Shown here one piece after another: positions 23,098 to 28,463 of a stretch of 28,463 nucleotides of DNA (positions are counted from its first letter, which is position 1; each line of letters starts with the position of its first letter). The translations under genes and the position numbers were made by a program. Origin of the DNA: an uncultured bacterium. GTDB taxonomy: Bacteria > Bacillota > Clostridia > Lachnospirales > Lachnospiraceae. Location: assembly GCA_905216215.1 (NCBI GenBank), contig CAJMSZ010000029.1:1-28463 (forward strand), given 5' to 3'. The notes beneath the pieces were generated by a model. It saw nothing but the letters and a program-made list of their open reading frames with translations, had not been told where the DNA came from and did no database searches.

Positions 23098-24135
23098 TCA
23101 CATTTCATGTTCCAGAACAATACCGTGGGCAATCCCCGGTACGCTTTCTCCTTCATTGTGACTGACCGTTGACATCAGAGCCCCGGTTGGCACAAACAGT
23201 ACTTTTTTCCATTCTCCACTTTCCAGCTTAGGAAGAATCACAGACGCAAGCACCACTGCTGCACATCCACAGCCACTCCCGCCCGCACCTGTATTCTGCG
23301 TCTTTTGGTCAAAAATAGCCATTCCGCAGTCCATGTGATTTGTCTTAATATCCTTGCCCTTCTTTTGAAGCAGTTCGAAGAGAATGTTCTGTCCTACACA
23401 TCCCAAATCACCGGTAACAATCTTGTCATACTCCTGTTCTTCGTACACAAAATCATTCAGGTTACAAGCAATTGTATCACAGGCAGCCGGCGCCATACAA
23501 GCCCCCATATTCTGGGAATCCGTAATTCCATAATCCACAATCTTCCCTATGGTAACTCCTGTAATCCTTACATGACTTTTCTTGTTACCGACCAGAAAGG
23601 CACCGCTCCCGGTCACCGTCCAGGAAGCACTCAAGGGCCTTTGACTTGCGTACCCCAGAGGAAAACGGAATTCCTTTTCCGCACTTGCAAAATGGCTGGA
23701 GGTAACTGCCAGCATCCGCTCACCATAACCTGCCGCAACACTCATGGCCGAAAGTGCCAATGCCTCCCCTGATGTAGAGCAGGCCCCAAAGAGTCCAAAT
23801 AAGGGAATTTGGAGATTTTCCAGTCCTATGGACGTGGCAATTCCCTGCCGAAGCAAATCTCCTCCATACAGAAACCGTACATCCTCCGGTGCTTCTCCCG
23901 CCTTATCCAGAGTAATGCGGCAGGCCATCTGCTGCATATGCCCTTCTGCCAGCTCCCATGTCTTCTGTCCAAACAAATTATCCTCTGAAGTTCGGTCAAA
24001 CTCTTTTCCCAAGGGACCTTCTGACTCCTTCTTTCCAACTACAGAGGCACTGCTGATAATATAAGGCGCATAGTCAAAAGAAATGCTTTGCTTTCCCTTA
24101 ATCTGTCTTTCCCATAATGATTCTTTTTCACTCAT
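23098..24135 (-). CDS. spoVAD: Stage V sporulation protein AD (SpoVAD)
   Basis: SpoVAD is the thiolase-fold, DPA-binding soluble member of the SpoVA complex on the spore inner membrane. The 345-residue protein shows PYIISSASVVGKKESEGPLG near the N-terminus and then FDRTSEDNLFGQKTWE. The central motifs are GLFGACSTSGEALAL, ASSHFASAEKEFRFPLGY and a GCVGQN segment. The C-terminal motif is PTGALMSTVSHNEGESVPGIAH. The ATG at 24135, with GAGG 7 bases upstream, is chosen over an upstream start at 24186 because the promoter lies between them. A forespore promoter lies about 55 bases upstream. Confidence 0.95.
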   Translation of the reverse strand: MSEKESLWERQIKGKQSISFDYAPYIISSASVVGKKESEGPLGKEFDRTSEDNLFGQKTWELAEGHMQQMACRITLDKAGEAPEDVRFLYGGDLLRQGIATSIGLENLQIPLFGLFGACSTSGEALALSAMSVAAGYGERMLAVTSSHFASAEKEFRFPLGYASQRPLSASWTVTGSGAFLVGNKKSHVRITGVTIGKIVDYGITDSQNMGACMAPAACDTIACNLNDFVYEEQEYDKIVTGDLGCVGQNILFELLQKKGKDIKTNHMDCGMAIFDQKTQNTGAGGSGCGCAAVVLASVILPKLESGEWKKVLFVPTGALMSTVSHNEGESVPGIAHGIVLEHEM

Positions 24136-24188
24136 ACTACATCCTCGTTTTCTAACGTTAATCTTTTCTGAAAAATATGTTTGCATGT

Positions 24189-24217
24189 TAGTATGAGAAG
24201 TTTTTTCCTTTTTATGC
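24189..24217 (-). promoter_or_regulatory. Sigma-G (forespore) promoter of spoVAD-spoVAE
   Basis: On the minus strand GCATA (24213-24217) and CATACTA (24189-24195) are 17 bp apart, matching the sigma-G pattern GHATR and CATnnTA. The -35 overlaps the stop codon of the preceding small gene, so spoVAD-spoVAE has its own late sporulation promoter. Confidence 0.75.
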
Positions 24218-24427
24218 CCGGTCTGACAGTTTCTTCAAGTATTTATCTTTGACGTCGCATTCCCGTTTTAACTTTTCATTTTCTTCTTTCAAATATTCCA
24301 TATAATCTCTTGCCAGACGGACACCACACCGGACTGCCACATCCTCGTGCTGTTCCATTTCCTCTAACCACTGAAGCAGGGATTTTTCCCGAATATCATT
24401 ATATGTATTGTCTTCTACTCCAAACAT
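24212..24427 (-). CDS. Small coiled-coil protein of unknown function
   Basis: This 71-residue, strongly charged protein has a second half (YMEYLKEENEKLKRECDVKD) with a heptad-like pattern typical of a short coiled coil. No membrane segment is seen. Its start overlaps the end of the decarboxylase gene by 13 bases, with only a weak ribosome site (translational coupling is likely), and its end overlaps the -35 of the spoVAD promoter. It belongs by position to the SCIFF-maturase-decarboxylase transcript. Function unknown. Confidence 0.6.
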   Translation of the reverse strand: MFGVEDNTYNDIREKSLLQWLEEMEQHEDVAVRCGVRLARDYMEYLKEENEKLKRECDVKDKYLKKLSDRA

Positions 24428-25770
24428 CTGTGATTCCAGCCTTTCTTTACCACTTCTACCTGTGTTATTCCATAATGTTCAAACAATTGTATTGCATGCA
24501 ATCCAATTTTCTCGCCAGAAACCGCGATTGGAATTGCCGGCGGACACCCTACCGTTGGTGTTGCACAAATACGGCCTTCTGCCTCACTTACCGGGATTCG
24601 TTCACTTGGTGCGAAGACAGCTTCCCGGATGCTCAGTATTCGTTCTGCCCTCGCCATAGGCATCCAGTCTCTTTCTCTCGTTCTTCCATCTATCGCATGC
24701 AATATTTTATACAAAGTATCCAGCTCTCCATCCGAATTGTCCGGTGTACACATAAGTACGCAATATTCTTCATCTGCATATTCACATTCTATACAATTAC
24801 GCCGCAGCAACTCTGCAATCTGCCTTCCCGATAAATGCTCTGATGCACAAATTGTTATTTTAAGAGGATCGGATTCTTCGAACTCCCACCCGCACTTAGT
24901 CAGACGTTCTTTCATATTCTGTATCTGATTAACCTTATCCATCAGTTTATCCTGATAACCCTCACTTAAATAAGCGTTACATAAATCCAGTGACTCCAGA
25001 ATCAGATAAGACGGACTGGTAGAGCCAAAGAGCGCCAGTGCCTGTTTTCCTTTTTCTCCAAACTTCCCCGACACATTCTTATGCAGGTGCAGATACGCTC
25101 CTCCCGTCAGAACCGGAAAGGTCTTATGTGCTGAGTCACAGCACATATCTGCGCCTAAGTCCAATGGATGCACAGATTGCTTTAGAAAATGCAGGTATGC
25201 TCCGTGGGCATTATCCACCAAAAGCAGCACGCCCTCTCTGTGACAGACCTCTGCGATAGAGCGGATATCCATCTGCCCGCCCAGATAATCCGGACTGGTA
25301 AGATACACTGCCACAGGTCTTGACCTTACAATCTGCTTTTCCACCTGTGCCGGACTCACCTTACAACTGCAAAGAGATTTCATTCCATCTTCCGGCCAGA
25401 GCCATTCCACATCAAAATCCAGAAGGGCTGCTGCATAGACAAACGCCTTATGCACATTTCTTGCAGCCAGTACCACCGGTCTTTCTTTTCCGTTATACCG
25501 GCTTAAGGTAAGATAAAGCATGGCACGGATACACTGGCTGGAGCCTTCTGTAGAATAAAAGGTTCTGCCAGAGCCAAACAATGCAGAAGCATTTTCCTCA
25601 CTTTCGGCAATGATTCCATCTGCCTCATAGAGGGAATCCGCTCCACAAATTTCCGTGATATCTGCCCATTCACACCCAAGGTATGATTGTCCTTTATGTC
25701 CCGGCATATGGAAACGGGTAACTCCGTCTTTCTGGTATCTTCTTACGAAATCCACAATTGGTGTCTGCAT
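24415..25770 (-). CDS. PLP-dependent Orn/Lys/Arg decarboxylase family protein
   Basis: This fold-type I PLP enzyme of 451 residues resembles the short Firmicute arginine/lysine/ornithine decarboxylases. Visible are the N-terminal FHMPGHKG signature, DSLYEADGIIAESEENAS, FYSTEGSSQ, a VDNAHGAYLHF block with the cofactor-binding Asp, and the PLP lysine Lys216 in CDSAHKTFPVLTGG. The C-terminal domain with PAIPIAVSGEKIG is complete. The ATG directly follows the stop of the maturase gene, with GAGG inside that gene, so the two are coupled. Which amino acid is used cannot be read from the sequence, and a link to the SCIFF peptide is unproven. Confidence 0.88.
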   Translation of the reverse strand: MQTPIVDFVRRYQKDGVTRFHMPGHKGQSYLGCEWADITEICGADSLYEADGIIAESEENASALFGSGRTFYSTEGSSQCIRAMLYLTLSRYNGKERPVVLAARNVHKAFVYAAALLDFDVEWLWPEDGMKSLCSCKVSPAQVEKQIVRSRPVAVYLTSPDYLGGQMDIRSIAEVCHREGVLLLVDNAHGAYLHFLKQSVHPLDLGADMCCDSAHKTFPVLTGGAYLHLHKNVSGKFGEKGKQALALFGSTSPSYLILESLDLCNAYLSEGYQDKLMDKVNQIQNMKERLTKCGWEFEESDPLKITICASEHLSGRQIAELLRRNCIECEYADEEYCVLMCTPDNSDGELDTLYKILHAIDGRTRERDWMPMARAERILSIREAVFAPSERIPVSEAEGRICATPTVGCPPAIPIAVSGEKIGLHAIQLFEHYGITQVEVVKKGWNHRCLE

Positions 25771-27159
25771 TTATTGTTCCTCGTTTTCCATCTCCTTAGC
25801 AACCTGCATCATAATGGCGCATTCAATACGCTTGCGGAACAATTCACATCCCGGCTCATAAATACCACGAATGGAACCACTTGCATGATAGGCATTTGCC
25901 GCACATCCTCCGGAGCAGTATAATTTTGCCCAGCAGTCTGCACATTCTGGTCTTGCATACGCATTACAGCAACGGAACTCTTCCCGAAGTTCTGTGTTCG
26001 TCACTCCGTTCCAGATATCGCCAAGCTTATAAGACTCTTCTCCTACAAACTGGTGGCAAGGATACAAATCGCCCCACGGAGTCACTGCCATATACTCTGT
26101 TCCCGAACCACAGCCTGAAATACGCTTATAGATACATGGGCCTTCTTTCAAGTCAAGCATATAATGATAGAAAGTAATTCCTCTGCCTTCTTTTTCTCGT
26201 TTCAGCATTTCTTTGGCCAGAATCTCATACTGTTCTTTTACGATTTCCAAATCCTCTGCCGTAAGGGAAGACGGATCATCCGGCGCTCCCACTACCGGCT
26301 CCATGCTAAGTTCTGTAAATCCAAGGTCTGCCATATGGAATACATCTTTCGTAAAATCCGGATTAGCATGGGTAAATGTACCACGCATGTAATAATTCTT
26401 TCCACCACGGGCGGCTACCAGCTTCTGGAACTTTGGAACAATCTTGTCATAGCTTCCGTTTCCAGCATAATCCACACGGGTCTTGTCATGGATTTCTTTT
26501 CTTCCGTCCAGACTTAATACCACATTGCTCATTTCCCTGTTCGCAAAATCAATCACATCATCATCAATCAACATTCCATTGGTTGTGAGCGTAAATCGGA
26601 AATTCTTATTGCAAATCTTCTCCTGTTCTCTGGCATATGCCACAAGTTCTTTTACCACATCCCAGTTCATCAGTGGTTCTCCGCCAAAGAAATCCACTTC
26701 CAGATTCCGTCTGGTTCCTGAATTTTCAATTAGGAAATCAAGTGCACGCTTTCCAACTTCCAGGCTCATCAGTGCACGATCTCCGTGGTATTTTCCCTGA
26801 CTTGCAAAGCAATAGGAGCAGTTCAGATTACAAGTATGTGCCACATGGAGGCAGAGTGCTTTCACTACATTCCCAGAACGTTCCTTGAAAGTACCGGCCA
26901 TATCCGCATAAGTATCTTCCGTATACAGCTTCCCGTTCTGTTTCAAATACTCCACATCTTCCATGCAAAGGCGGAGTTCTTCCTCCGTCACATCGTCTCT
27001 ATCCTTATATTTTTCCATCAGCTCCTTCACAATCACATCCTGCGGCTTCTTATCATAATCCGCAATAATGTCATATGCGACTTCATCTACTGAATGTACT
27101 GCACCGGAACAGGTGTCCAGCACAATATTGTATCCATTTAATTTATATTGATGTACCAT
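25771..27159 (-). CDS. Radical SAM SCIFF peptide maturase
   Basis: This enzyme is expected to install thioether (Cys sulfur to carbon) crosslinks in the SCIFF peptide encoded just upstream. The 462-residue protein begins with a PqqD-like peptide-recognition region (residues 1-80). The radical SAM cluster motif CNLNCSYC follows (Cys110, Cys114, Cys117), then VDFFGGEPLMNW. The C-terminal SPASM region binds further iron-sulfur clusters (CGSG, LYPCHQF, CADCWAKLYCSGGCAA, PGCELF). The ATG at 27159 with GAAGGGAG upstream is preferred; in-frame ATGs further up lie within a hairpin. It follows the SCIFF gene across that hairpin and precedes a decarboxylase without a gap. Confidence 0.93.
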   Translation of the reverse strand: MVHQYKLNGYNIVLDTCSGAVHSVDEVAYDIIADYDKKPQDVIVKELMEKYKDRDDVTEEELRLCMEDVEYLKQNGKLYTEDTYADMAGTFKERSGNVVKALCLHVAHTCNLNCSYCFASQGKYHGDRALMSLEVGKRALDFLIENSGTRRNLEVDFFGGEPLMNWDVVKELVAYAREQEKICNKNFRFTLTTNGMLIDDDVIDFANREMSNVVLSLDGRKEIHDKTRVDYAGNGSYDKIVPKFQKLVAARGGKNYYMRGTFTHANPDFTKDVFHMADLGFTELSMEPVVGAPDDPSSLTAEDLEIVKEQYEILAKEMLKREKEGRGITFYHYMLDLKEGPCIYKRISGCGSGTEYMAVTPWGDLYPCHQFVGEESYKLGDIWNGVTNTELREEFRCCNAYARPECADCWAKLYCSGGCAANAYHASGSIRGIYEPGCELFRKRIECAIMMQVAKEMENEEQ

Positions 27160-27177
27160 AATTCTCCCTTCCATTAT

Positions 27178-27206
27178 AAAAGTGCCGTCCATCGGGCGAC
27201 ACTTTT
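27178..27206 (-). terminator. Attenuator-like hairpin between the SCIFF gene and its maturase gene
   Basis: On the minus strand AAAAGTGTCG pairs with CGGCACTTTT (about 10 bp, one or two imperfect pairs) around CCCGATGGA, followed by ATAATGG. It lies in the 67 bases between precursor and maturase. Partial termination would give more peptide than enzyme. Confidence 0.55.
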
Positions 27207-27226
27207 AAAAGCTTCTGTGATACTGA

Positions 27227-27373
27227 TTATTTTTCTTCGTTTTCACATTTCTGATTTGCGACACCGCAGCTTGTCTTGCAAGCAGACTGGCAAGATGTCT
27301 GGCATTCACCGCATCCACCATGTTTTGCGCTTTCGCAAAGGCTTCTGGTTTCAAGAGTCTTAATTCTTTCCAT
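27227..27373 (-). CDS. SCIFF precursor peptide (six cysteines in forty-five residues)
   Basis: This is a ribosomally made, post-translationally modified peptide of 48 residues, found by reading the minus strand upstream of the maturase. The leader is MERIKTLETRSL and the core contains CGECQTSCQSACKTSCGVAN, the hallmark SCIFF run, ending in a charged NEEK tail. Cysteines are at 21, 24, 28, 32, 36 and 43, plus one extra at 13 in the leader region. The ATG has GGAG 9 bases upstream and a good promoter about 50 bases upstream. Its size makes it easily missed by gene finders. The biological role of SCIFF peptides is not known to me. Confidence 0.93.
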   Translation of the reverse strand: MERIKTLETRSLCESAKHGGCGECQTSCQSACKTSCGVANQKCENEEK

Positions 27374-27424
27374 CGTTCTATTCTCCTATCTATATGATCT
27401 TTTCACGATAAAACTATCAGTGTC

Positions 27425-27453
27425 ATTCTAACATATTGTAAATGTATCTTCAA
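27425..27453 (-). promoter_or_regulatory. Sigma-A promoter of the SCIFF operon
   Basis: On the minus strand TTGAAG (27448-27453) and TAGAAT (27425-27430) have a 17-bp spacer, with a TG one base before the -10 (extended type). The -35 begins 8 bases after the stop of the upstream kinase-like gene. Confidence 0.7.
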
Positions 27454-27461
27454 GATGAAAT

Positions 27462-28463
27462 TTATTGATAATATCTCTCTTCAATCATATCGAGAAATTC
27501 TTTACCTAAGTAGCTTTCCATTTTCCGGAAGGTTTCTTCGTTGCGGATCAACCTCCCAGGCTCTTGATATTCTACCCATGCCATAGCACACCAGGTAATT
27601 CCGCGCAGACAAGTAATTGGTATAAAAATACGCAACCGTTCTTTCACTCCGCTTACATCAAACCTTCCATTTACCGCCTGTATATATTTTTCTGTAAATG
27701 CATCCATCTCTGCTTCTGTCAGGATTACATCGGTCTTCCAGAAAGTAGTCGTAGGCGCAAGGAAATGTCCCAAATCCTGAACAGGATCTCCATACAATGG
27801 TTTTTCCCAGTCCACCAGATAATTGGGTTTCCCCTCTCCGTTTATCAGGAAATTCCGGGAATTAAGTTCCGTGTTGATGCAGCAGCGATAGCCATTGTAA
27901 TCTTTCAAAGTGTTGATTTTTCTCTGTCCGGCTTGAAGCAAACGACGAATCTGTGTTTTCTTTTCTTCACTTCCCAAGTCAGAATTATAATACGTCTGAA
28001 CCATCTGATTACACTCGTCTAAAATTGCCTGAAGCGGATTTGCCGGTGACAATAACACCTGATCTTCCTTCACAGAAACACTGTGAATATCAGCCAGACA
28101 CGCTGCCGCAAGAGACAAATCCTTTCGATAATCCAGAGCTTCCCCTTCTAAAAATTCCATAACCATCACCCCATAAGGGAGCTGTTCTTTCCGTCCATCC
28201 ACAAAAACAGGGCGTGGTGCTCTTCCTGATTCCTGTAAAACTTCCAACGCATGATATTCGTATTCTATCTGATGCTCCAGATGCATCTGGCTTCCCGTAT
28301 TTACCCGCAGCACCATTTTCTGACCGGTAAGTGGATGTACAAACCAGAAATTAATATTATATTCGCCCTGAGCCAGTGGATGATAGGTAATCCTTGTTTT
28401 CTCCGCAAGCGCTTTGGGAATTCCGATTCCCTCTTTGTAAGAAATTGTTTCTACATATTCCTT
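27462..28463 (-). CDS. APH/choline-kinase-like phosphotransferase, 5' end outside the window
   Basis: The minus-strand frame is open to the right edge of the window, giving at least 333 residues; an internal ATG at 28316 is not the true start. The N-lobe (LAQGEYNINFWFV, then KMVLRVNTG), the hinge segment VMVMEFLEGEAL and the C-lobe (VDWEKPLYGDPVQDLGHF, carrying the metal-binding Asp) match the aminoglycoside phosphotransferase/choline kinase superfamily. The catalytic loop, usually HGDxxxxN, reads NTELNSRNFLI, so the His is Asn and the general-base Asp is Glu. The substrate is unknown, and antibiotic resistance should not be assumed. It is immediately followed by the SCIFF promoter. Confidence 0.85.
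   Translation of the reverse strand, partial: KEYVETISYKEGIGIPKALAEKTRITYHPLAQGEYNINFWFVHPLTGQKMVLRVNTGSQMHLEHQIEYEYHALEVLQESGRAPRPVFVDGRKEQLPYGVMVMEFLEGEALDYRKDLSLAAACLADIHSVSVKEDQVLLSPANPLQAILDECNQMVQTYYNSDLGSEEKKTQIRRLLQAGQRKINTLKDYNGYRCCINTELNSRNFLINGEGKPNYLVDWEKPLYGDPVQDLGHFLAPTTTFWKTDVILTEAEMDAFTEKYIQAVNGRFDVSGVKERLRIFIPITCLRGITWCAMAWVEYQEPGRLIRNEETFRKMESYLGKEFLDMIEERYYQ

Noticed and set aside
27462..28463. Aminoglycoside resistance gene
   Set aside because: Only superfamily-level resemblance; the catalytic loop differs and there is no mobile or resistance context.

Overview
The window reads as a chromosome segment of a spore-forming anaerobic Firmicute, most likely a Lachnospiraceae-type Clostridia. 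The reasons are: spoVAD/spoVAE behind a sigma-G-type promoter; a SCIFF ribosomal peptide with its radical SAM maturase; the LL-diaminopimelate aminotransferase route to lysine; a selenocysteine-containing glycine/sarcosine/betaine-reductase-type component B; strong AGGAGG ribosome binding sites; and a Bacillus-type Pho box. All assignments come from reading the sequence, without database searches.

Layout. 1-141: two minus-strand tRNA genes (a partial Pro-CGG and a Gln-CTG) with their promoter. 252-2340: dapF-dapL operon. 2521-3477: divergent M19 dipeptidase. 3651-4891: phosphate acetyltransferase and a small membrane protein. 4892-5397: gene-free stretch holding a promoter, inverted repeats and a terminator. 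5398-6105: membrane protein of unknown function. 6203-10328: NSS sodium symporter, GrdB-type selenoprotein (in-frame UGA at 7968-7970) and GrdE-type pyruvoyl proprotein, probably one operon. It is read leftward from a promoter at 10420-10448 whose spacer contains a 12-bp palindrome. A LysR gene (10717-11598) diverges from it.

11632-18876: a leftward phosphate-starvation cluster, pstS-pstC-pstA-pstB-phoU-phoB-phoR. It runs without a visible break into a GrdX-like gene and a TetR regulator and ends at a strong terminator. The PstS is a circularly permuted form of the usual phosphate-binding protein. 19040-20614: small alarmone synthetase and a glucosaminidase-type wall hydrolase. 20706-20969: small conserved-looking protein. 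21009-22655: NptA-type Na/phosphate cotransporter with a PhoU-like tail. 22685-24135: spoVAD-spoVAE without spoVAC. 24212-27373: SCIFF peptide, its maturase, a PLP decarboxylase and a small coiled-coil protein. 27462-28463: 5'-truncated APH/choline-kinase-like phosphotransferase.

How the parts work together. The grdE/grdB pair with its own sodium symporter looks like a substrate-specific uptake and reductive-deamination module. It would borrow components A, C and D, which are not in the window, from elsewhere in the genome. The phosphate genes (Pst importer, PhoU, PhoBR, NptA) sit close to a stringent-response enzyme. The points most worth a second look are the GrdEB-NSS module with its palindromic operators and detached grdX-tetR pair, the permuted PstS, the unannotated SCIFF peptide and its operon, and the spoVA pair lacking spoVAC.
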